From NCBI RefSeq assembly GCF_946404925.1, contig NZ_CAMJFM010000010.1, positions 1 to 64,000 of the forward strand: DNA of 64,000 bases, read 5' to 3'. Position numbers and translations under genes: made by a program. Numbering within the stretch: the stretch's first letter is position 1; each line of letters begins with the position of its first letter. This DNA comes from an uncultured Prevotella sp. GTDB taxonomy: Bacteria > Bacteroidota > Bacteroidia > Bacteroidales > Bacteroidaceae. The notes beneath the pieces were generated by a model. The model was not told the DNA's origin. It ran no database searches and saw nothing but the letters and a program-made list of their open reading frames with translations. This document shows, piece by piece, positions 53,892 through 63,463 of this stretch.

Positions 53892-54932
53892 ATGAAACAA
53901 ACAATCCTTGTTACTGGTGGAACCGGCTTTATCGGCAGTCACACCACAGTAGAACTGCAAGAGGCAGGCTACGAAGTTATAATCATCGACAACCTGTCAA
54001 ACTCTAATGCCAATGTTGTCGACGGTATCGAGAAGATTACCGGCCAGCGTCCAGCCTTCGAGAAGGTTGATTGCTGCGACTTCGAGGCCCTCGAGGGCGT
54101 ATTCAAGAAGTACCCCAACATCCAGGGTATCATCCACTTTGCAGCATCCAAGGCTGTAGGCGAGAGCGTTGAGAAACCACTTCTTTACTATCGCAACAAC
54201 CTCACATCGCTTGTCAACCTGCTCGAGCTCATGCCCAAGTATGGTGTCAAGGGCATCATCTTCTCAAGCAGCTGTACCGTTTATGGCCAGCCAGCACCCG
54301 AGAACCTGCCTGTAACCGAGAATGCTCCTATCCAGAAGGCTATGAGCCCTTACGGCAACACCAAGCAGATTAACGAGGAGATTATCCAGGATTACATCCA
54401 CAGCGGTGCGCCCATCAAGAGTATCATCCTGCGTTACTTCAATCCTATCGGTGCTCACCCATCAGCACTCATTGGCGAGCTGCCTAACGGTGTGCCCATG
54501 AACCTCATTCCTTTCGTCACCCAAACTGCTATAGGCATCCGCCAGCAGCTTAAGATCTTCGGTAACGATTATAACACCCCCGATAAGACCTGTATCCGCG
54601 ACTATATCTACGTAGTCGATCTGGCCAAGGCCCACGTCAAGGCTATGGAGCGCGTGCTCGATAAGCCTGAGTGCGAGGCCGTTGAGGTATTCAACATCGG
54701 TACCGGTAAGGGATTGTCAACCCTCGAAGTTGTTGAGGGCTTCGAGAAGGCTACAGGCGTCAAGGTAAACTGGACCTACGCTCCACGTCGCGAGGGCGAT
54801 ATCGAGCAGGTTTGGGGCAATGTAGACAAGGCCAATAAGGTACTTGGATGGAAGGCTGAGACCCCAACCGATGAGATTCTGCGCACCGCATGGCGCTGGC
54901 AGCAGAAGCTCCGCGAGGATGGTATTCAGTAA
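53892..54932 (+). CDS. galE: UDP-glucose 4-epimerase
   Basis: 346 residues, extended short-chain dehydrogenase. NAD-binding GGTGFIG at residues 8-14, catalytic SSSCTVYG and YGNTK (Tyr/Lys), and the C-terminal NIGTGKG and WRWQ segments. It interconverts UDP-glucose and UDP-galactose for sugar use and surface glycans. Last gene of the plus-strand run from lon; a perfect terminator follows. Confidence 0.96.
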   Translation: MKQTILVTGGTGFIGSHTTVELQEAGYEVIIIDNLSNSNANVVDGIEKITGQRPAFEKVDCCDFEALEGVFKKYPNIQGIIHFAASKAVGESVEKPLLYYRNNLTSLVNLLELMPKYGVKGIIFSSSCTVYGQPAPENLPVTENAPIQKAMSPYGNTKQINEEIIQDYIHSGAPIKSIILRYFNPIGAHPSALIGELPNGVPMNLIPFVTQTAIGIRQQLKIFGNDYNTPDKTCIRDYIYVVDLAKAHVKAMERVLDKPECEAVEVFNIGTGKGLSTLEVVEGFEKATGVKVNWTYAPRREGDIEQVWGNVDKANKVLGWKAETPTDEILRTAWRWQQKLREDGIQ

Positions 54933-54961
54933 AGATTTTTACTAGTATTTTCTTAAACAAA

Positions 54962-54990
54962 AAGCCGGAAGCTATTAACTTCCGGCTTAA
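54962..54990 (+). terminator. Terminator after galE
   Basis: AAGCCGGAAG (54962-54971) pairs perfectly with CTTCCGGCTT (54979-54988) around CTATTAA. Confidence 0.8.
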
Positions 54991-55118
54991 AACATTAGAT
55001 GTTTACTTACTTCATGTGGCGGGGGCAGTTTTCTGCTTGCTGGCCGATTTTAATTACGTTGGCAAAGGTAAGAAATGGCCAAAGTATTTGAAAAGACACG
55101 AATTAAATGGGAAATTTG

Positions 55119-55149
55119 TTTGTTGATATTGAATAAATGTGTATTTTTG
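55119..55149 (+). promoter_or_regulatory. Promoter of the DUF6440/zinc-ribbon pair
   Basis: TTTG (55119-55122), exactly 19 nt, TATTTTTG (55142-55149), then C. The leader is about 15-20 nt. The 180 nt between the galE terminator and this promoter hold nothing else I can identify. Confidence 0.7.
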
Positions 55150-55170
55150 CAGGGATTTTAATGAAAGAAA

Positions 55171-55374
55171 ATGAATATGGCAAATAACAAGCGATTTATC
55201 TGGGAGAAAGTCCAGAACGGCATCATGAAGGATGCAAGTATCCTTATTGATAAGGAGACAGGTGTAAACTATCTTTTTGTAGAGCATGGATATGCAGGTG
55301 GCCTTACTCCTCTACTTGACAAAGATGGTAAGCCCGTCATTACTCCGCCAAGTGAGATCATAGATAAGATGTAA
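55171..55374 (+). CDS. DUF6440 family small protein
   Basis: 67 residues. ASILIDKETGVNYLFV, HGYAGGLTPLLDKDGKPV and the closing PPSEIIDKM follow the DUF6440 pattern, a small soluble family of unknown function common in Firmicutes phages and genomes. ATG 55171 or the in-frame ATG 55177 may be used. No signal peptide. The zinc-ribbon gene starts 1 nt after its stop, so the two are a unit. Confidence 0.75.
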   Translation: MNMANNKRFIWEKVQNGIMKDASILIDKETGVNYLFVEHGYAGGLTPLLDKDGKPVITPPSEIIDKM

Positions 55375-55375
55375 T

Positions 55376-55669
55376 ATGTCTTGGAAACGGAAATTTCGTT
55401 GCAAGGCATGTGGCTATGAGGCAGAGGTGTATGAGGGACGTGGATTGTTCCGTCAGCAGATTAAAGCAATGATTTGCCCTGATTGCAAGACCATCCAGAA
55501 CATTGTTGTGGGTGGAATTATTGCTGATGTTGCACCATCCTACAGAAGTGAGGTTGGCCGATTATGTCTACAATGCGGCAGCGATAATATTCGTATTTGG
55601 GATGGTAAAACATGTCCTAAATGCCAGGGCGAAATGGAAGATACGGGAGAAAAGGAGTTTTGGACATGA
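55376..55669 (+). CDS. Small zinc-ribbon protein with four CxxC motifs
   Basis: 97 residues. Four CxxC knuckles (CKACG, CPDCK, CLQCG, CPKCQ) suggest two zinc ribbons, the first with CGYEAEVYEGRGLF between strands. The rest is short and basic. No enzymatic motif; possibly binds nucleic acid or a protein partner. Coupled to the DUF6440 gene. A 9-bp hairpin begins at the base after its stop and a repeat-rich spacer follows. Confidence 0.75.
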   Translation: MSWKRKFRCKACGYEAEVYEGRGLFRQQIKAMICPDCKTIQNIVVGGIIADVAPSYRSEVGRLCLQCGSDNIRIWDGKTCPKCQGEMEDTGEKEFWT

Positions 55670-55692
55670 GACACCTTTTCAGTAAAGGTGTC
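55670..55692 (+). other. Hairpin directly after the zinc-ribbon stop
   Basis: GACACCTTT (55670-55678) pairs perfectly with AAAGGTGTC (55684-55692) around TTCAG/T. No T-run follows, so it may be a transcript 3'-end stabiliser or a protein site rather than a simple terminator. Its right arm is also the first unit of the repeat array. Confidence 0.5.
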
Positions 55693-55790
55693 AACGATTC
55701 CAGTAAAGTGTCAACTTATTCAGTAAAACGACTGTCAACTACATCAGGAAAAAGAGAAAAAACTGTCAACCAAAATCAGGAAAAGACAAC
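55679..55790. repeat. Degenerate tandem repeats TCAGTAAA...TGTCAAC
   Basis: The motif TCAG(T/G)AAA, a few variable bases, TGTCAAC occurs at about 55680, 55700, 55730, 55744 and (partial) 55776, with spacing of roughly 21-32 nt. The pattern is that of iterons or clustered protein-binding sites. Confidence 0.6.
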
Positions 55791-55793
55791 AAG

Positions 55794-55951
55794 GTGTTAC
55801 AGTGTTACAGTGTTACAGTTCAAAAACGGAGCCACCGAAGCCAAAAAATGTGTCTATATCTATATATATAAATATATATATAAATATAGAAGTAAATTTT
55901 AGGGGTGGGAACGTTGTTCAGAGAACTGTAACACTGTAACAACTGTAACAC
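55794..55951. repeat. Long inverted repeat built from TGTTACAG units around an AT-rich core
   Basis: The left arm (55794-55821) holds three head-to-tail copies of GTGTTACA(G). The right arm (55923-55951) is its reverse complement with a single inserted A. The 101-nt centre includes an alternating T/A tract (about 55855-55890). The arms could form a 28-bp stem. No gene lies between 55670 and 56200. Confidence 0.85.
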
Positions 55952-56010
55952 ATGAAGAAAAAAAATAAAAAAAATTGGGAAAACATTCGTAAACCGCAAT
56001 CAAATATTCG

Positions 56011-56018
56011 TACCTTTG
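56011..56018 (+). promoter_or_regulatory. -7 box for the HU-like gene; long leader follows
   Basis: TACCTTTGC, with a TTCG -33 variant 21 nt upstream. The leader to the ATG at 56201 is about 175 nt, unusually long here. It contains two copies of GTTAATAG and of AAATTGCG and a GGCGG...CCGCC pair that may fold. Confidence 0.55.
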
Positions 56019-56200
56019 CACCGTCGAAATGAGAGAAGTCGAGGGCGGCTGTTAATAGAGAAAATTGCGAGAATTAAATCTAGAAATTGCGCGCATTAAT
56101 AGTAGCAAGATTTTGAGTTAATAGTCCGCCAGTGCCTGTAATCATCGAGACAAAGAGAGTAATAATAAAATTTTTAACAAGACAAACTATTTAAAAACTT

Positions 56201-56734
56201 ATGAGTATTAAACTGATTGCTCAGCGCCGAGAGCTTAAAATCGGCAAGAATCCTGGAAAGAAGTGCTTCATTATGCGTCCGGAGCTCTACTCTCCTATCA
56301 ACGAGAAGAAGGTGTTTGCAGAGGCTGCAACCCACAGCGGTATCTCTGCAGGTGTAATCAAGGCAGCCTGGGACGCTGCAGGCGAGGTAATCCGCACTTG
56401 GGCCACCGAGGGTCACTCCATCCCTCTGCCCGGACTTGGCACCATGCGATTCGGAGTTCGCTCTAAGGCCGTAGAGAAGCTGGAGGACGTAAAGGCTGGC
56501 CTTATCTCTACCCGCAGAATCGTGTTTACCCCATCGGTCGACGTGAAGGATGAGCTGAAGAACACCGCCATTCAGATTACCTGTCTCGACGAGGACGGAA
56601 ACGTACTGAAGCGCGTAACCAGCGGCGACAGCGGCAACATCGAGGACAACGAGAATGGCGACAGCGGCAATGGCGGTAGTGATACCCCAACCCACAGCTC
56701 AACGGGCGGCGGTCTGCCTGAGGAGGGAGATTAA
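56201..56734 (+). CDS. HU-like DNA-binding protein (HU-HIG type) with disordered tail
   Basis: 177 residues. Residues about 1-125 follow the Bacteroidota HU-HIG family: MSIKLIAQRRELKIGKNPGKK, FAEAATHSGISAGVIKAAWDAAGEVIRTW, LPGLGTMRFGVRSKAV and a strand RRIVFTPSVDVKDELKN. The tail (about 140-177) is Gly, Ser and Asp rich (SGDSGNIEDNENGDSGNGG). HU-like proteins bend DNA. In many Bacteroidota this family sits beside virE-like primase and amidase genes in small accessory modules; here only the repeat-rich spacer accompanies it. A strong hairpin follows. Confidence 0.85.
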   Translation: MSIKLIAQRRELKIGKNPGKKCFIMRPELYSPINEKKVFAEAATHSGISAGVIKAAWDAAGEVIRTWATEGHSIPLPGLGTMRFGVRSKAVEKLEDVKAGLISTRRIVFTPSVDVKDELKNTAIQITCLDEDGNVLKRVTSGDSGNIEDNENGDSGNGGSDTPTHSSTGGGLPEEGD

Positions 56735-56777
56735 GCGCTTGGGGCTACAAGTTGCATGGGCTACACCATGTAGACCT

Positions 56778-56817
56778 AAAAAAGAACCAGCCGGGAGAAA
56801 TGATGACTCCCGGCTGG
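56778..56817. terminator. Bidirectional terminator between the HU-like and TPR genes
   Basis: CCAGCCGGGAG (56787-56797) pairs perfectly with CTCCCGGCTGG (56807-56817). On the minus strand the stem is followed by TTCTTTTTTT, so it mainly ends the TPR gene. Confidence 0.8.
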
Positions 56818-56845
56818 ATTAGTTTGTATATATATTGGTCGTAGA

Positions 56846-58060
56846 TTAATGTGAATCCTGCTCGGCCTGCTTGGTCTCAGGAGCATTCTCACCATAGTAG
56901 TTGTAGTATGCGTTGTAGCGGTTATAGCCCCACTTGGCCTGAAGCATGTCGGGATCGAGCTCCTTGGCGCGGTCGAACAGCTCGATAGCCTTCTTGTAGA
57001 GCTCCTTCTTCTTAGCGGGATCCTCGATGTTCTGAGCCTGAACGCTGTAAGCTGTACCTGCATAGGTAGCGATGATAGCGTTATCGTTCTTAACCTGGTA
57101 AGCCTTCTCAAGATACTTGATAGCCTCCTCGGCCTTCTGAGCCTGAAGCAGAGACAGACCCTTATCGGCCAGAGCTACAAAGTTGTTAGGATCGGCTGCA
57201 AGTGCATCGTCGAGAATCTTATCTGCCTCGGCTGTCTGACCCAGACCAAGCAGTGTATTGTAGAGCTTCTCCATCACACCGTTTGTCTTGTGCTCGGTAT
57301 AGAGTGACTTCAGGTTCTCAACATACTTCAGTGAGTCGTCCTTAGTCTTCAGACCGTCGCCCAGAATCTCAAGCTTCAGGTTCAGAGCGTTCTCGTACTC
57401 CTGAGGATCCTTCAGAGCTACATCGGCCAGCTGGAGAGCCTTGGCCATATCCTTGTCCTGATAAGCGAAGATTGCAGCGAAACGAGCTACCTGGCCGAAG
57501 AATGGCTTCTGCTGGTCGCGGTTCTGCTCCTTGAACATAGCAGCTGCATCGCTCTCGACGAAGAGTGTCCAGAACTTACGTGCTGTAGCGTTGTCCTTAG
57601 CGGTGAGGGCATCCTGACCAGCATTAACCAGCTGATTGCGAGGGCCGAACCACAGGCGCTGAGCATTCTTCTTGTCGAACTTTGGAGCTACCTTACCCTT
57701 CTCGTTAGGTGCCTGGTCGTACTTATCGCACTCCAAACCAGCTACCAGAGCGTTATATGCCATCTCAGACATCAGCTTCTCGTCGACAGGCTTCTCTTCC
57801 TTACCCATCTGCTTAGCAACCTGATTCTCGGTCTGTATAGTGCTCTGAGCATCGAACTGAGCCAAAGCCAGATCAACAAGCTTGTTGTAAGCCTTAGCCT
57901 TCTCGGCATCGTTAGCAAGAGAGCCGAGGTTAGCCTTTACAAGGGCTTCAGCTTCTGCATAAGACTTAGTCTTGAGGATTGCCTTCAAGGCGTCACTGTC
58001 ACCGGCAAATGCGGTAGCGCTGGCTACCATCATTACTGCCATCATGAATAATTTCTTCAT
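56846..58060 (-). CDS. Exported TPR-repeat protein
   Basis: 404 residues with a signal peptide (MKKLFMMAVMMVASATAFAG). The rest is helical, with TPR-type units clearest at about 255-390 (AEADKILDDALAADPNNFVALADKGLSLL, AEEAIKYLEKAYQVKNDNAIIATYAG, YKKAIELFDRAKELDPDM). The C terminus is Tyr/Asn-rich (YNRYNAYYNYYGE) then acidic. TPR proteins scaffold complexes in the periplasm; partner unknown. It follows gyrA by 82 nt on the same strand. Highly regular codon use suggests good expression. Confidence 0.85.
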   Translation of the reverse strand: MKKLFMMAVMMVASATAFAGDSDALKAILKTKSYAEAEALVKANLGSLANDAEKAKAYNKLVDLALAQFDAQSTIQTENQVAKQMGKEEKPVDEKLMSEMAYNALVAGLECDKYDQAPNEKGKVAPKFDKKNAQRLWFGPRNQLVNAGQDALTAKDNATARKFWTLFVESDAAAMFKEQNRDQQKPFFGQVARFAAIFAYQDKDMAKALQLADVALKDPQEYENALNLKLEILGDGLKTKDDSLKYVENLKSLYTEHKTNGVMEKLYNTLLGLGQTAEADKILDDALAADPNNFVALADKGLSLLQAQKAEEAIKYLEKAYQVKNDNAIIATYAGTAYSVQAQNIEDPAKKKELYKKAIELFDRAKELDPDMLQAKWGYNRYNAYYNYYGENAPETKQAEQDSH

Positions 58061-58142
58061 ACTCTTTGAATTTTTGGTTATACCATTAAATTATTGATTG
58101 ATTTCTCTTCTCACTTGTTTGACGTTAACAGAGAGCCAAGGT

Positions 58143-60671
58143 TTAATCCTTGGTCTCTGGTTCGGTCTGTACGGCCTCGTCGCTGATCTCGGCTTCCTCG
58201 ATATCCTCGTCCTCGGCCTGAGAGTGCATCACCTTACATACTGAGGCAATCACATCATTCTTCTTAGCCAGGTTGATGAGGCGTACGCCCTGAGTGGCAC
58301 GGCCCATGACGCGGACATCGGCCACCTTGAGGCGGATGAGTACACCGCTCTTATTAATAATCATGAGGTCGTTCTCGTCGGTTACCACCTTGATGGCTAC
58401 CAGACGGCCGGTCTTCTCGGTGATGGCGAGGGTCTTAACACCCTTGGCGCCACGGGCTGTCTTACGATAGTCCTCAATCTCAGAGCGCTTGCCGTAACCG
58501 TTCTCGCTGACTACCATGATGGTCTCGGTGTTAGGATCGTTTACACAAACCATACCTACTACCTCATCGTCGCCACCATCAAGACGCATACCGATAACAC
58601 CGGTAGAAACACGACCCATGGTGCGGACATCGTTCTCGTCGAAGCGAACGGCGCGACCATTGCGGTTGGCCAGCAGCAACTCGTTGTGACCGTTGGTCAA
58701 GCGTACGCCTACTACCTCGTCGCCCTCGTTGATGTTGATGGCAATCACACCTGCAGCACGTACATTCTTATAAGCAGCCAGACAGGTCTTCTTGATGATA
58801 CCCTGCTTGGTGGCAAATACTACATAGTGCGAATTGAGGAACTCCTCGTCGTTGAAGTTCTTGATGCGCAGAACCGCATTGATAGAGTCATCAGGCTCGA
58901 TGTTCAGCATGTTCTGGATGGCGCGACCCTTAGAGTTCTTGTCGCCCTCGGGTATCTCGTAACACTTCTGCCAGTAGCAGCGGCCCTTCTGAGTGAAGAA
59001 CAGCAGCGTGTTGTGCATGGTGGCAGGATAGATATACTCGGTGAAGTCGTTGTCGCGATGACGGGCTGCCTTAGAACCCATACCGCCTCGGCTCTGCTCG
59101 TGGAAATCGCTGAGCGGAGTGCGCTTGATGTAACCCATGTGAGAGATGGTGATGACAACGGGATCGTCGGGATAGAAGTCCTCGGCATTGAACTCGTGGT
59201 CGAATGGGATAATCTCGGTACGACGCTCGTCGCCATACTTCTCCTTGACCTCGAGCAGATCCTGTTTCATAACCTCCTTACAACGCTCTGGGTTGTCAAG
59301 AATCTCCTGCAACTCGGCGATGAGTTTCTGCAAGTCGTCGAACTCCTGATGTAGCTGATCTACACGCAGACCTGTGAGCTGAGCCAGACGCATGTCGACG
59401 ATAGCCTTTGACTGGAGCTCGTCGAGATTGAAGCGCTGCTCCAGGTTACGCTGAGCGTCGGTAGGAGTCTTAGAATTGCGAATAATATGTACAACCTCGT
59501 CGATATTATTTACGGCGATGATCAAGCCCTCGAGGATATGTGCACGCTCCTGAGCCTTGCGCAAATCGTACTTGGTGCGACGAATGGTTACGTCGTGACG
59601 ATGCTCAACGAAATATTTGACGCACTCCTTGAGCGAAAGCAGGCGTGGACGACCCTTGACCAGAGCAATGTTATTAACTGAGAATGAGCTCTGTAGAGCG
59701 GTCATCTTGAAGAGCTTGTTGAGCAGTACGTTGGCATTGGCATCGCGCTTGCAGTCAACCACGATACGCATACCCTGACGGCCTGACTCATCGTTAACAT
59801 TAGCCACGCCCTCAATCTTGTGCTGGTTAGCCAGATCGGCAATATAAGCCACGAGGTCGGCCTTGTTAACGCCATAAGGAATTTCGGTTACAACAATCTT
59901 GTCGTGAGTCTCACCGCTCTCAATCTCGGCCTTGGCACGCATCACGATACGGCCACGACCTGTCTCGTAAGCATCCTTAACGCCCTGCAGACCATAGATA
60001 TAAGCGCCTGTTGGGAAATCAGGACCTGGGATATACTGCATCAGTCCATCGGTATCGATGTCGGGATTGTCGATATAAGCGCAGCAGCCATCAATTACCT
60101 CGCCCAAATTGTGGGTTGGCATGTTGGTAGCCATACCTACGGCAATACCGTTACCACCATTAACCAGCAGGTTAGGAATCTTGGTAGGCATAACGGTTGG
60201 CTCTTCGAGCGAGTCGTCGAAGTTAGGTGCCATATCAACGGTCTCCTTGTCGAGGTCGTCCATGATGTGCTCACCCATCTTAGAGAGGCGGCACTCGGTG
60301 TAACGCATGGCAGCTGGCGAGTCGCCGTCGACCGAACCGAAGTTACCCTGGCCATCTACCAGTGTGTAACGCATGTTCCAGTCCTGAGCCATACGCACCA
60401 GGGCTCCGTATACTGAACTATCGCCGTGTGGGTGATACTTACCAAGCACCTCACCTACTACGCGGGCGCATTTCTTGTAAGGCTGTGTTGAAACGTTGTT
60501 GATGTTCATCATACCGTAGAGAATACGGCGGTGAACTGGCTTAAAGCCGTCGCGAACATCGGGGAGCGCACGTGCCACAATGACTGACATAGAGTAGTCG
60601 ATGTAGCTCGATTTCATTTCTTCCTCGATGTTGATCTTAATAATTCTGTCGTTGTCGAATGTTTGATCCAT
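58143..60671 (-). CDS. gyrA: DNA gyrase subunit A
   Basis: 842 residues. The breakage-reunion domain has [39 protein letters not shown] and the catalytic Tyr in [10 protein letters not shown]. The C-terminal half has six beta-pinwheel blades and the gyrase box region ([10 protein letters not shown]), followed by an acidic tail ([15 protein letters not shown]). It supercoils DNA with GyrB. In the quinolone-determining region the Ser83 equivalent is Ser and the Asp87 equivalent is Gly. A TTTG, 20 nt, TACCTTTG promoter lies about 90 nt upstream. Confidence 0.97.
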   Translation of the reverse strand: MDQTFDNDRIIKINIEEEMKSSYIDYSMSVIVARALPDVRDGFKPVHRRILYGMMNINNVSTQPYKKCARVVGEVLGKYHPHGDSSVYGALVRMAQDWNMRYTLVDGQGNFGSVDGDSPAAMRYTECRLSKMGEHIMDDLDKETVDMAPNFDDSLEEPTVMPTKIPNLLVNGGNGIAVGMATNMPTHNLGEVIDGCCAYIDNPDIDTDGLMQYIPGPDFPTGAYIYGLQGVKDAYETGRGRIVMRAKAEIESGETHDKIVVTEIPYGVNKADLVAYIADLANQHKIEGVANVNDESGRQGMRIVVDCKRDANANVLLNKLFKMTALQSSFSVNNIALVKGRPRLLSLKECVKYFVEHRHDVTIRRTKYDLRKAQERAHILEGLIIAVNNIDEVVHIIRNSKTPTDAQRNLEQRFNLDELQSKAIVDMRLAQLTGLRVDQLHQEFDDLQKLIAELQEILDNPERCKEVMKQDLLEVKEKYGDERRTEIIPFDHEFNAEDFYPDDPVVITISHMGYIKRTPLSDFHEQSRGGMGSKAARHRDNDFTEYIYPATMHNTLLFFTQKGRCYWQKCYEIPEGDKNSKGRAIQNMLNIEPDDSINAVLRIKNFNDEEFLNSHYVVFATKQGIIKKTCLAAYKNVRAAGVIAININEGDEVVGVRLTNGHNELLLANRNGRAVRFDENDVRTMGRVSTGVIGMRLDGGDDEVVGMVCVNDPNTETIMVVSENGYGKRSEIEDYRKTARGAKGVKTLAITEKTGRLVAIKVVTDENDLMIINKSGVLIRLKVADVRVMGRATQGVRLINLAKKNDVIASVCKVMHSQAEDEDIEEAEISDEAVQTEPETKD

Positions 60672-60759
60672 CTTGTTATTTTACAATTTAACCATTTACT
60701 ATTTTTCGATTTTTGCGTTTAAGGGCATTTTTAAGCCCGCTGACGCGTTTTTAACCGTG

Positions 60760-60791
60760 CAAAGGTAGTAAATTTATTGCAACCCACCAAA
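60760..60791 (-). promoter_or_regulatory. gyrA promoter
   Basis: On the minus strand TTTG (60791-60788), 20 nt, TACCTTTG (60767-60760), then C. The ~85-nt leader includes a GGGC...GCCC hairpin at 60723-60738 and a period-like AAATAGTAAATGG stretch near the start codon. Confidence 0.6.
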
Positions 60792-60855
60792 CCTTTTAAG
60801 CTATTTTAGAGGAAATTTTTTCGATTTTATGGCACGGTGTTTGCAAGAAATGTTG

Positions 60856-60863
60856 TATCTTTG
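60856..60863 (+). promoter_or_regulatory. -7 box of the clpC promoter
   Basis: TATCTTTGC lies 28 nt upstream of the clpC ATG. No CIRCE or CtsR-type operator is visible. Confidence 0.5.
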
Positions 60864-60891
60864 CAACAAATATAAAATAAATAGGTATTAA

Positions 60892-63417
60892 ATGACGACG
60901 CAATTCTCGCCAAAACTATCAGAAATACTGGCTTATTCGCGTGAAGAAGCAGCCAGACTGGCCAGCCGTTCGGTTGGTCCCGAGCACTTGTTGCTGGGCA
61001 TACTACGCACCAAAGAGGGACCGGTGATAGACTTGTTTAAGCGATTGGAGCTTGACATGCAGACCGTAAAGACCGAACTGGAGAATAAAGTTAGGGAAGA
61101 CGAAATAAATACACCCATACACGCCACCGACCTGGTGCTGAACGAACAAGCCAGCAACGTGCTGAGACTGGCTGTGCTCGAGGCCAGAATACAGAGAGCT
61201 ACAAAAATAGACGAACAGCACCTGCTGTTGGCCATACTGCACGATATAGCCAACAACGGCGCTAAACAAGTATTAGAACTGAACAATATGACATACGACG
61301 ACGCTATGGCCATACTGTTTGCTCCAAAGAACACAAACGTGAGCAACGGCATTGGATTGCCCGATGACTACGAGGAGGAATACGAGCAGACTGGCAATAA
61401 GGGGGCTGCTAACAATCAGCAGAACACCACTACCACACAGAAGAAGCCCACATCGAAGACGCCTGTGCTGGACAGCTTCGGCACCGACCTGACAAAGGCT
61501 GCTGCCGAAGGAAAGCTCGATCCCTGTGTGGGTCGCGATCGCGAGATTCAGCGCATCATCGAGATATTAGGTCGACGCAAGAAGAACAACCCTATATTAA
61601 TAGGTGAACCTGGTGTTGGTAAGAGTGCCATCGTGGAAGGATTGGCACAGCTGATAGAGAAGCACCACACCAGCCCGATGCTGTTTGGCAAGCGTATCTA
61701 CACCCTCGACATGACAGGTATTGTGGCTGGAACCAAGTATCGCGGACAGTTTGAGGAGCGACTGAAGGCTCTGATGAAGGAGCTGGAGGCTAATCAAGAC
61801 GTGATCGTATTCATCGACGAGATTCACACCATTATAGGTGCAGGATCTACCCCGGGCAGCATGGATGCAGCCAACATCATGAAGCCTGCATTGGCCCGTG
61901 GCACCATCCAGTGTATCGGAGCCACAACGCTGGATGAGTATCGCGAGAGCATCGAGAAGGACGGCGCCCTGGAGCGCAGATTCCAGAAGGTGCTGGTTGA
62001 GCCTACCACCAACGAGGAGACGCTGCAGATTCTGCACAATATCAAGGATCGCTATGAGCAGCATCACCACGTGACATATACCGACGAGGCGCTGGCGGCT
62101 TGTGTCAAATTGACAGACCGCTACGTGACTGACCGCTTTATGCCCGACAAGGCTATCGATGCGCTCGACGAGACCGGTTCGAAGGTACACTTAGGTAATG
62201 CCCAGATTCCACCAGGAATCATCGAGAAGGAACAGGAACTGGCTGAGGTTAAGGAGAAGAAGGGTCAGGCAGTTAAGAATCAGAACTACGAGCTAGCTGC
62301 GGGTTATCGCGACCGTCAGGTTCAGATAGAAAACGACCTGAAGGAGCTGAACGAGAAATGGACCAATGGCGAGGGCGAGACACGACAGATAGTAGATGCC
62401 GATCAGGTGGCTGAGGTAGTATCGATGATGACGGGTGTGCCCGCGCAGCGTATGGCCGAGCAGGAAGGTATCCGCCTGAAAGGTATGGCCACAGAACTGA
62501 AGAACAACGTGATAGCTCAGGATGCCGCCATCGACAAGATGGTAAAGGCCATACAGCGCAACCGCGTAGGACTGAAAGAGCCTAATCACCCCATTGGCGT
62601 ATTCATGTTCCTTGGCCCTACAGGTGTGGGTAAAACCTATCTGGCCAAGAAACTGGCCGAGTTTATGTTTGGCAGCAGCGAGGCACTGATTCGCATCGAC
62701 ATGAGCGAATATACTGAGAGTTTCAACACATCGCGCCTGATTGGTGCGCCTCCGGGATACGTAGGTTACGGCGAGGGCGGACAGCTGACAGAACGCGTGC
62801 GTCGTCATCCCTACTCTATTGTGCTGCTCGACGAGATAGAGAAGGCTCACAGCAATGTGTTTAACCTGTTGCTGCAGGTATTAGACGAAGGACGTATGAC
62901 GGATGGAAACGGCCGACTGGTTGACTTCCGCAATACGGTGATCATCATGACATCGAACGCAGGAACACGCCAGCTGAAGGACTTCGGTCGCGGTGTAGGT
63001 TTCAGCGCTGGAACTGGTACAGGCCTGATGCTGAATGACAAGGACAAGCAGAACGCTCGCGACATTGTGCAGAAGGCTCTGTCGAAGCAGTTCTCGCCAG
63101 AGTTCCTGAACCGTCTGGACGAGATTATCACCTTCGACCAGCTGGATCTGGATGCCATCAAGCGCATTATAGATGTAGAGCTGAAGGGCCTGTATAACCG
63201 CATTGAGCAGATAGGTTATCACATAGACCTGAGCGACGAGGCTAAGGAGTTTGTAGCATCAAAGGGCTACGATGTTCAGTTTGGCGCACGTCCGCTGAAG
63301 CGAGCCATACAGAACTATCTGGAAGACGGAATAAGCGACATCATCGTGAATGGCGATAAAAAGCCAGGCGACACGATTCATATAGAACTTAAAGAAAATG
63401 AGTTAGCATTCAGCTAG
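60892..63417 (+). CDS. clpC: AAA+ unfoldase ClpC
   Basis: 841 residues. An N-terminal Clp repeat domain (about 1-145, [27 protein letters not shown]) and a Gln/Thr/Lys-rich linker precede AAA-1 with GEPGVGKSA and VFIDEIHT. The UVR-like middle piece (about 445-480) marks ClpC rather than ClpA; AAA-2 has GPTGVGKTY and LLDEIEKAH and the IGF-like loop is not obvious by eye. It unfolds proteins for ClpP. A terminator overlaps the stop codon. Confidence 0.95.
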   Translation: MTTQFSPKLSEILAYSREEAARLASRSVGPEHLLLGILRTKEGPVIDLFKRLELDMQTVKTELENKVREDEINTPIHATDLVLNEQASNVLRLAVLEARIQRATKIDEQHLLLAILHDIANNGAKQVLELNNMTYDDAMAILFAPKNTNVSNGIGLPDDYEEEYEQTGNKGAANNQQNTTTTQKKPTSKTPVLDSFGTDLTKAAAEGKLDPCVGRDREIQRIIEILGRRKKNNPILIGEPGVGKSAIVEGLAQLIEKHHTSPMLFGKRIYTLDMTGIVAGTKYRGQFEERLKALMKELEANQDVIVFIDEIHTIIGAGSTPGSMDAANIMKPALARGTIQCIGATTLDEYRESIEKDGALERRFQKVLVEPTTNEETLQILHNIKDRYEQHHHVTYTDEALAACVKLTDRYVTDRFMPDKAIDALDETGSKVHLGNAQIPPGIIEKEQELAEVKEKKGQAVKNQNYELAAGYRDRQVQIENDLKELNEKWTNGEGETRQIVDADQVAEVVSMMTGVPAQRMAEQEGIRLKGMATELKNNVIAQDAAIDKMVKAIQRNRVGLKEPNHPIGVFMFLGPTGVGKTYLAKKLAEFMFGSSEALIRIDMSEYTESFNTSRLIGAPPGYVGYGEGGQLTERVRRHPYSIVLLDEIEKAHSNVFNLLLQVLDEGRMTDGNGRLVDFRNTVIIMTSNAGTRQLKDFGRGVGFSAGTGTGLMLNDKDKQNARDIVQKALSKQFSPEFLNRLDEIITFDQLDLDAIKRIIDVELKGLYNRIEQIGYHIDLSDEAKEFVASKGYDVQFGARPLKRAIQNYLEDGISDIIVNGDKKPGDTIHIELKENELAFS

Positions 63418-63430
63418 CTCATTTCTTTTA
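63398..63430 (+). terminator. Terminator overlapping the clpC stop
   Basis: ATGAGTTAGC (63398-63407) pairs with GCTAGCTCAT (63413-63422), with one G-T pair, around ATTCA, followed by TTCTTTTA. The stop codon TAG lies inside the right arm. Confidence 0.7.
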
Positions 63431-63463
63431 TCTCACTTTCTCACCTTCTCACTTTCTCCCCCT
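63431..63463. repeat. Period-7/8 repeat (GTGAGAA on the minus strand) at the nadE 3' end
   Basis: TCTCACTT TCTCACC TTCTCACTT TCTCCCC runs up to the base before the nadE stop. Its position at a 3' end resembles the repeats at 13062, 40879 and 53015. Confidence 0.7.

Noticed and set aside
55621..55902. 93-aa plus-strand frame across the repeat region
   Set aside because: It overlaps the zinc-ribbon gene end and runs through the repeats and the T/A tract (YIYIYKYIYKY), a low-complexity product of the DNA repeats.
55679..55951. CRISPR array
   Set aside because: The repeats are short, degenerate and unevenly spaced, spacers are not of constant length, and the second set is an inverted repeat. 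No cas genes are in the window.
58143..60671. Quinolone-resistance mutation in gyrA (Gly at the Asp87 position)
   Set aside because: This position varies naturally among Bacteroidota GyrA proteins and the key Ser83 equivalent is intact, so no resistance call is made.
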